64,000 nt of DNA, taken from positions 1 to 64,000 of the forward strand of contig DASZWJ010000034.1 in the NCBI GenBank assembly GCA_035546635.1, given 5' to 3'. The notes beneath the pieces were generated by a model, which was not told the origin of the DNA, did not search any database, and worked only from the letters and a program-made list of their open reading frames with translations. Source of the DNA: Gammaproteobacteria bacterium (GTDB lineage: Bacteria; Pseudomonadota; Gammaproteobacteria; JAURND01). Below are positions 36,116 to 43,993 of this stretch, one piece after another; position 1 is the stretch's first letter, and each line of letters opens with the position of its first letter. Position numbers and translations under genes: made by a program.

Positions 36116-37453
36116 ATGGATGAGGTGACTGCAAAATTAACGGCGCGTGTGGCTGATGCCGGTAAATCAGAGGCTATTTCGCCAACATTATCCGTAGCAA
36201 CGCCGCCATACGCGGGCTCTCCTATAAAAGCAGTTGGGTGGCGGGGACTGGTTTTGGCTGGGCCGGGGGTTCTGGTGGCGGTAGGTTATATTGATCCAGG
36301 GAATTGGGCAACGGATATTGCCGGAGGCTCCTATGCAGGTTATGCCTTATTGTCAGTGGTATTCATATCTAGCCTCTTGGCTATGCTTTTGCAAATAATG
36401 AGTGCAAGGCTTGGTATTGCAACGGGCAAGGATTTAGCTGAGTCTTCGCGGGAGCAATGGCCGCGTTTAGTGTGGCCGGCTTGGATTGCAGCAGAACTCA
36501 CGATTGTTGCTACGGATCTTGCTGAAGTGATTGGTTCTGCCATTGCGCTGAAATTGTTATTTGCCATTCCCATTATTTTGGGGGTCGTGCTGACGAGTTT
36601 GGATGTGTTTTTGCTTTTGATGCTAGATAGACGTGGCTCGAGGTTGCTGGAACGGATTATCATTTCTTTTCTCTTTATTATTGCCTGTGGTTTTGTTTAT
36701 GAATTGGCGCTGGCGCAACCGGCTATTGCTGAGGTTTTGCGCGGATTTTTGCCGAGCGGCCGCTTGGTGTTTGATTCACAACTGCTGTATTTATCCTTGG
36801 GTGTAATTGGTGCGACGGTGATGCCGCATAATCTTTATTTGCATTCGAATTTGGTGTTACAGCGTTATGCGGGTATTAGCAAAGTAAAGGCCGGTTCTAT
36901 AGCGAAGTTTAATACGTTGATTTCGCTTAGTGTGGCGATGTTGTTGAATGCAGCGTTGGTGGTGTTGGCGGCCAGTGTTTTTCATCAGGCGGGACATTTG
37001 CATGTCACTGAGTTAAGTGATGCGCATCGTTTATTGGTGCCGTTGTTGGGTACGGGTATGGCGGCACTGGTATTTGCGATTATGCTGTTGGCGGCTGGAC
37101 AGAGTGCGACGATCACTGGGACTTTGGCGGGGCAGGTGGTGATGTGCGGTTTCATTCGTATGCGCATGAAGCCTTGGTTACGGCGGTTGGTGACACGTAT
37201 GTTGGCATTGGTTCCTGCTTTATTTGTTCTGATTTATTTTGGTGAGCGCTCGACGATGCAGCTGCTGGTGGGTTCTCAAGTATTTTTAAGTTTACAGTTG
37301 CCTTTGGCGATGGTGTCGCTACTGCGGTTGACTTCAGATAAAAGGCGGATGGGGTTGTTGGTTAATAGTCGGTGGATGCGGTGGTTAGGTTGGCTGGGGG
37401 CTATTATTATCATTTTGGCTAATGTAGTTTTGATTATTGAGATGATGGGTTAA
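36116..37453 (+). CDS. Nramp-family divalent metal (manganese) transporter
   Basis: A 445-residue Nramp/MntH-type proton-coupled importer. The metal-site motif is YIDPGNWATD (Asp60, Asn63) in TM1, and TM6 carries the matching GATVMPHNLYLHS. About 11 hydrophobic segments follow a 35-residue polar N-terminal tail. The start is 2 bases after the oxalate decarboxylase stop, so the two form an operon. Because OxdC needs Mn(II), manganese supply for the enzyme is the obvious reading; no Mn riboswitch or MntR site was recognised. The codon usage is GC-richer than the flanks. Confidence 0.9.
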   Translation: MDEVTAKLTARVADAGKSEAISPTLSVATPPYAGSPIKAVGWRGLVLAGPGVLVAVGYIDPGNWATDIAGGSYAGYALLSVVFISSLLAMLLQIMSARLGIATGKDLAESSREQWPRLVWPAWIAAELTIVATDLAEVIGSAIALKLLFAIPIILGVVLTSLDVFLLLMLDRRGSRLLERIIISFLFIIACGFVYELALAQPAIAEVLRGFLPSGRLVFDSQLLYLSLGVIGATVMPHNLYLHSNLVLQRYAGISKVKAGSIAKFNTLISLSVAMLLNAALVVLAASVFHQAGHLHVTELSDAHRLLVPLLGTGMAALVFAIMLLAAGQSATITGTLAGQVVMCGFIRMRMKPWLRRLVTRMLALVPALFVLIYFGERSTMQLLVGSQVFLSLQLPLAMVSLLRLTSDKRRMGLLVNSRWMRWLGWLGAIIIILANVVLIIEMMG

Positions 37454-37461
37454 AGAGGAAA

Positions 37462-37489
37462 TTGACATATCGAAAAAATACGATATAAT
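37462..37489 (+). promoter_or_regulatory. Promoter with embedded ArsR-type operator
   Basis: TTGACA (37462-37467), 16-base spacer, TATAAT (37484-37489): a near-consensus sigma-70 promoter 7 bases before the regulator gene. Lying across both boxes is the inverted repeat ATATCG-N8-CGATAT (37467-37486). Binding there would block RNA polymerase, so the gene is very probably autorepressed. Confidence 0.8.
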
Positions 37490-37495
37490 GATTTT

Positions 37496-37795
37496 ATGAT
37501 GAATATCACTCCTATCCTGAAAGCACTTTCCAATGAAAAGCGTTTGAAAATCTTGCGGTGGCTTAAAGACCCGGGCAAGCATTTTTCATCGCCTGTGTGT
37601 GATGTAGAGGCAGAGGGAGTTTGTGTGGGGTTGATTGAACAAAAAATTGGCCTGTCGCAATCTACGGTTTCACAATATTTAGCGCTGTTGCAGCAGGCGG
37701 GACTTATTACTATGGAGCGCAAAGGGCAGTGGACGTTTTGTAAGCGTAATGAGAAAGCGATTCAAGCTTTGACTAAAGCGCTTAAAGAGTTGTAA
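37496..37795 (+). CDS. ArsR-family winged-helix repressor
   Basis: A 99-residue ArsR/SmtB-type regulator. Helix-turn-helix: IEQKIGLSQSTVSQYLALLQQAGL, then the wing TMERKGQWTFCKRN. Two cysteines lie in the segment before it (SSPVCDVEAEGVCVGL, Cys35 and Cys43), possible metal or redox sensing ligands, although the usual ArsR CVC motif is absent. Its promoter carries ATATCG-N8-CGATAT, and the same site recurs before the next gene, an MFS pump, so the protein probably represses itself and the pump. Confidence 0.88.
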   Translation: MMNITPILKALSNEKRLKILRWLKDPGKHFSSPVCDVEAEGVCVGLIEQKIGLSQSTVSQYLALLQQAGLITMERKGQWTFCKRNEKAIQALTKALKEL

Positions 37796-37812
37796 AAATT
37801 TTTTAATCGCAA

Positions 37813-37832
37813 ATATCGGAATTTTGCGATAT
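37813..37832 (+). promoter_or_regulatory. Second ArsR-type operator before the MFS gene
   Basis: ATATCG-N8-CGATAT again, with identical half-sites and spacer length to the one at 37467-37486 but an unrelated spacer sequence. It stands 18 bases after the regulator stop codon and upstream of the Bcr/CflA-type gene. Confidence 0.75.
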
Positions 37833-37899
37833 ACGAACTTATTGTGAATTTAGTTGTTGGCGCGAAAATCAAAAACATGCATGTTAAAATCTCTTCGAA

Positions 37900-37920
37900 C
37901 TCCCCTTTTTAAAGGGGGAG
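37900..37920. repeat. CTCCCCTTTTT/AAAGGGGGAG palindromic repeat, copy 2
   Basis: CTCCCCTTTTTAAAGGGGGAG, a near-perfect short palindrome of the family also seen at 49161, 62411, 63141 and 63966. It lies directly upstream of the MFS gene and may provide its GGGGGAGG ribosome site. Confidence 0.7.
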
Positions 37921-37940
37921 GAAATTTGGAAACTAATCTT

Positions 37941-39152
37941 ATGAACACATCTATTTCTTCACAACATCGTTTAAACCAAAAAGAACCGCATATCCTTATC
38001 CTAATTATCATGAGTTCTTTTGCCTCCATGGGTGCGATAATTTTTGCGCCAGCTTTGCCAGAAATCGCTGCGTATTTTCATATTTCCGGTGGGCATAGTC
38101 AGCTGACTATCACTTTATTTTTATTAGGTTATGCCATTGGTCAATTAATTTATGGGCCGTTGGCGAATCGTTTTGGGAGGAAGCCTGCGTTTTTTATCGG
38201 TATTGTGATAGCGACAATAGGGTCACTTATCAGCATTGCTTCAGAACCGCTGCATTCATTTGGCGCTTTAATATTGGGGCGTTTGTTAGAGGCGCTGGGA
38301 TCAAGCGCCGGATTAATTGTGTCTTTTACGATTATCAGCGATCACTATTATCCTGAGCAGGCGCGTCGCATTGTCGCTTATCTGATGTTGGCTTTTGCTA
38401 TTGTGCCAGGTATTGCAACTTTTATCGGCGGTTTTCTTACCAGTTATTTTCATTGGATCAGTTGTTTTTATTTTCTGTTAATTTATGGGTTAGCTTTAAT
38501 TCTTCCAGCAGCATGGCTTAAAGAAACCGCGCAAGAATTGAAAAAGGATGCCACGCATGCCAAGCAAATTCTGAAAAATTATGGCATTGCATTAAAAAAT
38601 AAGTTGTTGATTTCTACGACTTTATTTTTTGCCTTATCGGGGATGTGTGTTTACCTCTATGTGGCGAGTTCACCTTTTATTGCGATTAATGATTTGCATT
38701 TAACCCCGCAATTTTATGGCTTGATTGGGTTAATTCCTTTTGTCGGTACCGCATTGGGCTCGATTGTTTCAGCGCAATTGGCATCTCGATTCTCTGTCAG
38801 AATCTTGATGTTGGCGGGTTTTATGATTGATATTTCGGCTGCGGTGCTGTTCTGTGTGTTGTTTTATTTGGGGCTGGTTAATATCCCCGTGTTAATTGGC
38901 TGTGGTTTTATTTTGATGTTTGGTAATTGTTTAATTGTAGGAAATGGCGCGAGTATTGCTACCTCCACTTCTGAAGATAAAGCCAATGCATCAGCGATGA
39001 TGAATTTCATCAATGTGGGGATGGTGATGGTAGGTACTTTTTTACTGGCGGTTACACCAGGGGTGCCAACGGTTAAATTGCCGGTGGGCCTTGTGTTGGC
39101 AATGTTAGTAATGGGCGTGGTGTGGTTTTCGTTGATTCAGAGTAGGAAGTAG
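37941..39152 (+). CDS. Bcr/CflA-type MFS drug transporter
   Basis: About 403 residues with 12 predicted membrane segments. The N-terminal FAPALPEIAAYF and the motif A GPLANRFGRKPAFFIG are typical of the Bcr/CflA drug-resistance branch. I take the ATG at 37941 (MNTSISSQHRL). A TTG at 37926 has a better-placed GGAGG ribosome site and is an alternative; the longer open frame from 37854 runs through an inserted palindromic repeat and is rejected. Placed behind the ArsR gene and its second operator, so induced when that repressor leaves DNA. Substrate unknown. Confidence 0.85.
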   Translation: MNTSISSQHRLNQKEPHILILIIMSSFASMGAIIFAPALPEIAAYFHISGGHSQLTITLFLLGYAIGQLIYGPLANRFGRKPAFFIGIVIATIGSLISIASEPLHSFGALILGRLLEALGSSAGLIVSFTIISDHYYPEQARRIVAYLMLAFAIVPGIATFIGGFLTSYFHWISCFYFLLIYGLALILPAAWLKETAQELKKDATHAKQILKNYGIALKNKLLISTTLFFALSGMCVYLYVASSPFIAINDLHLTPQFYGLIGLIPFVGTALGSIVSAQLASRFSVRILMLAGFMIDISAAVLFCVLFYLGLVNIPVLIGCGFILMFGNCLIVGNGASIATSTSEDKANASAMMNFINVGMVMVGTFLLAVTPGVPTVKLPVGLVLAMLVMGVVWFSLIQSRK

Positions 39153-39180
39153 CAGATGGCTTGAGGTTTTGGGTCGAGTT

Positions 39181-39843
39181 TTAGCGCTTGCGTGCCAGGC
39201 TTAAGCCATCACCCAGCGGTAGTAAACTGAGGGTGATTCTAGGGTCTTGCAATAAATGGCCATTGAATTCTCTGATACTGATGGTTGAGGCATCTTGAAT
39301 CGTAGGATCGGCAACTTTGCCGCTCCATAAAACATTATCAACAGCGACCAGACCGCCGGGGCGTAATAATTGTAATGCGAATTCGTAATAATTTTTGTAG
39401 TTCTGCTTGTCGGCATCGATGAAGATAAAATCAAAACTATTGGCTTCGCCTTGGTGTATGAGTTCCGCTAATGTATCTAAAGCGGGTTTTAATTTGAGCT
39501 TGATTTTTTGAGCAATACCTGCTTTTTGCCAATAACGTTGTGCGATATCTGTCCATTCTTTGTTTACATCACAAGCGATTAATTTGCCTTCTGGAGGTAG
39601 GGATAGAGCAGTGCATAAAGCACTATAGCCAGTAAACACACCTATCTCCACAGTTTTGCGGGCATTTAATATTTCCACCAATAAACGCATGAATTGTCCT
39701 TGTTCGGGTGATATCTGCATGCGGCCTTGTGGCAGCGCAGCTGTTTCTTCACGCAATTGTTTTAATATCTCAGGTTCACGTAGGGAAGTAGATTGTAGGT
39801 AACTATAAAGTTGTGGGGTTAAATTGATGGTTAGGTTTGACAT
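39181..39843 (-). CDS. Class I SAM-dependent O-methyltransferase
   Basis: A 220-residue catechol-O-methyltransferase-like enzyme (Methyltransf_3). The SAM site includes VEIGVFTGYSALCTALSLP (motif I) and the later DFIFIDADKQNYKNYYEFALQ with the metal-binding Asp pair, then GGLVAVDNVLWSGKVADP. It would methylate hydroxyl groups of a small aromatic or caffeoyl-like compound using a divalent metal. The ATG at 39843 has a GGGA site; the frame could start 12 bases earlier. Confidence 0.9.
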   Translation of the reverse strand: MSNLTINLTPQLYSYLQSTSLREPEILKQLREETAALPQGRMQISPEQGQFMRLLVEILNARKTVEIGVFTGYSALCTALSLPPEGKLIACDVNKEWTDIAQRYWQKAGIAQKIKLKLKPALDTLAELIHQGEANSFDFIFIDADKQNYKNYYEFALQLLRPGGLVAVDNVLWSGKVADPTIQDASTISIREFNGHLLQDPRITLSLLPLGDGLSLARKR

Positions 39844-40047
39844 AAAAAATCCCATGGGATGGTTTGTTAGTGGATTATAGAGTATATGGTGTAAAGAAGC
39901 TTCATGCTTTCTGGAGAGTGGGGTCCTAGTGCTTGCAGCTGAAATATGCTAAGTTACGAACGTTAGATTTTGGAAATCCATGACAATGGCAGTTGATGAG
40001 TATGCTTAGAGTAAGCCTTTATAATAAAATTAGCGGAGAATTGTATA

Positions 40048-40911
40048 GTGGAAGATGCAAGAAAGCCTTTATTAGAGGAACAAAATTCGAGTATAAATAC
40101 TGACCCACCACTTGAAGTAGTGATTTCAGATTCCTCTCAACCTGAACCTACACCTGACCAATCTCAACCCCAACCTCAACCCCAACCTCAACCTCAACCT
40201 CCAATACCCCCAGCTCGGCAAACATTTATTAATAATTTAGGTCATGGACTCACAAAATGGAGTAAAAATGGATTTAATTTTTTTGGTGTTGCTGGTGCAG
40301 CAGCAGAAATCATGGAGGTAGTTCAGGATCAGAAAAAAATCTATAAGCAAGGTTATGATGAAGGTAAACAGAAAGCTATCTCTGATAGTCAACAAGGAAC
40401 CTGTGATAATCCATATAAAGACATGGATCAAGAAGATTTTGAAACTGCAACTGGTTTCAGAATTGTTATTCAAGGAGCAGGAATATATTCTCTGACAGCC
40501 TTGGTGTCATTCCAAACAGCGATTAACTTGATTGAAGCTATAGAAAACAAAAATTGTTCTCAAGTGCTAGGTTGTCTTACTTCGCTAGGTGTAGCTTGGG
40601 GTTTAGCTTATTTCAACTCAAATTACAGTGGGGGGTGGGTGGCAAAAGATGCAGGTGGTCATAATATTTATGAGAAGTATTGCACCAACATCACGTTACA
40701 GGCGGGTGAATCTGATTATTCGGGTCCAACTATTCTAGTGCCTACGCCTCAAGATTCGTTAAATAAGCTTAGTTTTGGCGCTTGTATAGCAGCAGCTGGC
40801 TTTGGTGCATTAGGAAAAGTGGGTGAAATAATGCAAAAGTATGGTCATGAGCTTGCGCCGGGACAACTGCCGCCGAATTTTATAGGGATTGGCTTAGGAA
40901 GAGGAAGGTGA
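40048..40911 (+). CDS. Hypothetical membrane-associated protein with Pro-Gln repeat
   Basis: A 287-residue protein not matched to a family. Residues 1-55 are acidic and end in a P-Q dipeptide tandem (six to seven units), residues about 80-95 and 145-165 are hydrophobic and small-residue rich, and residues about 185-205 and 250-270 could also cross or lie on a membrane. It starts at a GTG with AGCGGAGAA upstream. The Gly/Ala-rich segments resemble membrane-inserting effectors, but no function can be assigned. Confidence 0.55.
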   Translation: MEDARKPLLEEQNSSINTDPPLEVVISDSSQPEPTPDQSQPQPQPQPQPQPPIPPARQTFINNLGHGLTKWSKNGFNFFGVAGAAAEIMEVVQDQKKIYKQGYDEGKQKAISDSQQGTCDNPYKDMDQEDFETATGFRIVIQGAGIYSLTALVSFQTAINLIEAIENKNCSQVLGCLTSLGVAWGLAYFNSNYSGGWVAKDAGGHNIYEKYCTNITLQAGESDYSGPTILVPTPQDSLNKLSFGACIAAAGFGALGKVGEIMQKYGHELAPGQLPPNFIGIGLGRGR

Positions 40912-40941
40912 GCCATAAAGGGTAGCTAAAATTATCTTGAG

Positions 40942-40968
40942 CTCCTTCTTCCGCGTTGGGAGAAGGAG
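40942..40968. terminator. Stem-loop between convergent genes
   Basis: CTCCTTCT...AGAAGGAG, an 8-bp stem with an 11-base loop between the stops of 40048-40911 and 41001-41390. No T-run follows directly, so its role as a terminator is uncertain; it also resembles a fragment of the inner palindromic element at 14597-14821. Confidence 0.35.
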
Positions 40969-41000
40969 TAGTTCCATCATTTTGTCCGTAATTTTTCAGT

Positions 41001-41390
41001 TTAGTTTACTCCCCAGCTTCCAGGGTTTAATGGCGTGTATTGGCTTGAAGTTATATATTCAACGGAGTCGTCATCAGGTTCTTGAGTAGTCAGTTCTTCT
41101 GGCTTATCGACGGTCATTTTATCGTCTGTTGGCGTATTCTGTATAACTCGATTTTGGTCTGGATGAAAATCATTGGGGCCCTCATCAGAAATACACCCTG
41201 ATATAATGGCGCCTATGAATGTAAGTAAGCTACCACCCAATGCACCCAAGCCTAATCCCATTTGAATGCGGTAGGGTTGGTGGGTATCAGCTGCCCCAAT
41301 GGCGCCGAAAGCCAGCAGTAAGGAAACCACTCCTGTAACAATCGTAACGATTTTTATTGGGTGTATGGGGGTGGCTTTTTCATCTGACAT
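41001..41390 (-). CDS. Hypothetical small membrane protein
   Basis: A 129-residue protein with two clear membrane segments (IVTIVTGVVSLLLAFGAIGA at about 14-33 and LGLGALGGSLLTFIGAIISG at about 46-65) and an acidic, Thr/Asp/Pro-rich C-terminal half, probably cytoplasmic. No family recognised. It is convergent with the Pro-Gln repeat protein gene and divergent from the flavin oxidase gene. Confidence 0.55.
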   Translation of the reverse strand: MSDEKATPIHPIKIVTIVTGVVSLLLAFGAIGAADTHQPYRIQMGLGLGALGGSLLTFIGAIISGCISDEGPNDFHPDQNRVIQNTPTDDKMTVDKPEELTTQEPDDDSVEYITSSQYTPLNPGSWGVN

Positions 41391-41519
41391 GGCTTCTCTT
41401 CCTTTTTTGTTGTATTGTCCCTTGCAAACCCCAAGGGTGCTATAAAATGTTCAGCCTAGCGTTTACATGCTATATTTGCAAGCAAATTATTGGTATGAAG
41501 ATTTTTTTATGAGAAGCTA

Positions 41520-42722
41520 ATGCAATCAAAATCCAATCATTACGACATCATCGTCATCGGGTTAGGCGCGGTAGGTAGCGCCACGCTTTACCAGCTCACG
41601 GAAAAATCTTCCTCTAAACTCAAAGTACTCGGAATAGATCAATATTCTCCGCCACATATTTATGGTTCCAGTCACGGTGAAAGTCGGTTTACGCGCTTAA
41701 GCGGCGGTGAGTTTCAAGAATACGCCTTAACGGCACAGCGTTCCCACGAGTTATGGGCGATGATTGCCGCTAAAACGCAAGGTGCTTTTGGCGCATTACA
41801 TCATCACACCGGTGGTTTGATGATTGGCTCATTGGAAAAAAGTAGCTTTTTACAAAATACCATTGCTTCGGCTAAAGAATTAGCTTTAGAGCATCGCATT
41901 TTAGATGCACAAGCGCTAAAAAAATCCTATCCCCAGTTTAACCAGGTGACGCAAGACCTCATCGCTTATTATGAAAAAGATATGGGGATCTTAGTGCCGG
42001 AAGCTTGTATATTCTCGCAACTGGCCTTGGCGAAAAATAATCACGCCGATATTCATGTCGAAGAAAAATTATTACGCTTTGAACGGATGCCTTTGGGGCA
42101 AATTCGTATCGATACGGATAAAGGTCAATATTTTACCGATAAATTAATCCTGAGTGTCGGCGCCTGGATTGCGCAGTTGCTGGATCAAGAAAAAGCACGA
42201 TTATTTAAAATATACCGGCAAGTTTTTTATTGGTTCCAGGTAGCAAAAGCCGCTGTCCCGCAATTTCAACTAGGACAATTTCCGCCGACGGTATGGTTAC
42301 TTGGCAATGAGGAAATGTTTTATGCTATGCCGAGTCCAGTTAAGCGTGATGTGCTTAAAGTGGCTTATGAAAACTCTGCAACTTGGGAGGCGAGTTTAAC
42401 CCCAGAAGCCGTGGTGCGAGAGGTCAGTTTTGCGGAACAACAGAAGTTTTATCATGAACAAGTGATTCAGCATTTACACGGCGTTAACAACCAGTGTAAT
42501 AGCGCTAAGGTGTGTTTGTATACCTGTACGCCTAATTATCGTTTCTTGATTGATTATCTGCCGGGATATGATGAAAAAGTGATAGTGGCTTCGCCTTGTT
42601 CGGGACGCGGTTTTAAACATTCTGCAGCAATTGGTGAAGCATTGGCGGCGCAAATGTTGGGAATGGATCATCCGATTAATCTAACTCAGTTATTTGGTGG
42701 CTGGGATATGGGTGGCATATGA
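41520..42722 (+). CDS. FAD-dependent N-methyl amino acid oxidase (SolA/sarcosine oxidase-like)
   Basis: A 400-residue flavoprotein of the monomeric sarcosine oxidase / N-methyl-L-tryptophan oxidase family, which demethylates N-methyl amino acids to give the amino acid, formaldehyde and H2O2. The ADP-binding loop IIVIGLGAVGSATLYQL is at residues 9-25. YGSSHGESRFTRL matches the flavin region. VCLYTCTPNYRFLIDYLPG includes the Cys expected to bind FAD covalently, and SGRGFKHSAAIGEALA closes the FAD site. Its stop overlaps the start of an MFS gene by 4 bases, so the transporter probably imports the substrate or exports the product. Confidence 0.85.
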   Translation: MQSKSNHYDIIVIGLGAVGSATLYQLTEKSSSKLKVLGIDQYSPPHIYGSSHGESRFTRLSGGEFQEYALTAQRSHELWAMIAAKTQGAFGALHHHTGGLMIGSLEKSSFLQNTIASAKELALEHRILDAQALKKSYPQFNQVTQDLIAYYEKDMGILVPEACIFSQLALAKNNHADIHVEEKLLRFERMPLGQIRIDTDKGQYFTDKLILSVGAWIAQLLDQEKARLFKIYRQVFYWFQVAKAAVPQFQLGQFPPTVWLLGNEEMFYAMPSPVKRDVLKVAYENSATWEASLTPEAVVREVSFAEQQKFYHEQVIQHLHGVNNQCNSAKVCLYTCTPNYRFLIDYLPGYDEKVIVASPCSGRGFKHSAAIGEALAAQMLGMDHPINLTQLFGGWDMGGI

Positions 42723-43990
42723 ATAAATTGCGACACTGGCAATGCTACCCTTATCTGGTTTGTATAATCAGCGGGTTGTTTATTTTTTATAAGTATTTAT
42801 TGCAGATATCACCGAGTGTCATGAGTAGTGATTTGATGCGTGATTTTCATCTAACCGGTGCGGGATTAGGCAATTTAACCGCTAGTTTTTTATATACTTA
42901 TTTTTTAATGCAGATTCCATCGGGGATGATATTAGATCAATATAATCCGCGAAAAGTCATTGTGACGACTCTGGTGACCAGTACTGTTTTTACTTTGGTA
43001 TTTGCCAGGACCAGTTCGGTATTGACAGCCGGTATTGCTAGGGCGGGTATTGGTTTTACGACGGCATTTGCATTTAACGCGTATTTGAAGATGGTGACTG
43101 TGTGGGTTCCGCCTAAGCATTTTGCTGTTATGTCTGGGTTGGGTCTCACCATTGCTATGCTAGGAGCTATGGGTGGAGAAGCGCCATTGGGGATGTTGGT
43201 GGTCAATTTGGGGTGGCGTGATGCTTTAGTATTCGTCGCGGGTTTTGGTCTGGTATTGGCGTTACTTTGTGGGTGGTTAATAAAAGATAAATTTCTGGCT
43301 GTTAATGAGAATAATGAAACGAAAAAGCCACCGGCGCATAAACAGATCATTGCGCAATTGCTGGATGTGATTGGTCAGAGACAAAATTGGATTTTGGGGT
43401 TGTATTGTGCTTTTACTTTTGCACCGATTTCTGCATTTGGTGGATTGTGGGGAGTGCCTTTTCTGGAGCAAGCGTATCACTTATCCAGAGTCACAGCAGC
43501 AAAAAATATCTCCTTTATTTATCTTGGTTTGGCCATAGGCTGTCCTTTACTGGGATGGGTCTCTGATTATTTAAATAAACGCATAAGTGTTATGGCTATT
43601 GGAACGCTAGTGGGACTTATTTGCATCTCCAGCGTTATATATCTATCAGCTACTTTAACGCCTTTAATGGTAGCTTGGCTGTTATTTATATTTGGCTTGA
43701 GTATGGGCGTATTTCTTTTGTGTTTTGCTGTGGCGGTTGAAATCCAAACCACGATTTTTATGGCAACCTTGATTGCTTTTATTAATACATTGCCTTCGGT
43801 ATTTGAAGCCATTACTGAACCATTGATAGGAAAGATTCTGGATTTAGGTTGGGATGGTAAATTAGTTGATGGAGCACGGGTTTTCTCTATTAATAACTTT
43901 CATGTGGGTCTGGCAGTGATACCGATTTATCTGGTGATTGCGTTAATGTTATTGATGCTTGCTAAAGGGAGGCAGCAAAAATTTTTCTAA
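42719..43990 (+). CDS. MFS transporter coupled to the flavin oxidase gene
   Basis: A 423-residue permease with about 12 membrane segments. Motif A-like MILDQYNPRKVIV follows TM2, in the style of the sugar-phosphate/anion:cation symporter branch widespread in Legionella and Coxiella. It begins inside the stop of the oxidase (ATGA) and is therefore translationally coupled. It ends 4 bases before the convergent mgtA gene. Substrate unknown; an N-methyl amino acid is suggested only by context. Confidence 0.85.
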   Translation: MNKLRHWQCYPYLVCIISGLFIFYKYLLQISPSVMSSDLMRDFHLTGAGLGNLTASFLYTYFLMQIPSGMILDQYNPRKVIVTTLVTSTVFTLVFARTSSVLTAGIARAGIGFTTAFAFNAYLKMVTVWVPPKHFAVMSGLGLTIAMLGAMGGEAPLGMLVVNLGWRDALVFVAGFGLVLALLCGWLIKDKFLAVNENNETKKPPAHKQIIAQLLDVIGQRQNWILGLYCAFTFAPISAFGGLWGVPFLEQAYHLSRVTAAKNISFIYLGLAIGCPLLGWVSDYLNKRISVMAIGTLVGLICISSVIYLSATLTPLMVAWLLFIFGLSMGVFLLCFAVAVEIQTTIFMATLIAFINTLPSVFEAITEPLIGKILDLGWDGKLVDGARVFSINNFHVGLAVIPIYLVIALMLLMLAKGRQQKFF

Positions 43991-43993
43991 TAT

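Noticed and set aside
40138-40203. Pro-Gln dipeptide repeat as a CRISPR-like or intergenic array
   Set aside because: It is a short in-frame CCTCAA-type tandem within a gene, without spacers.
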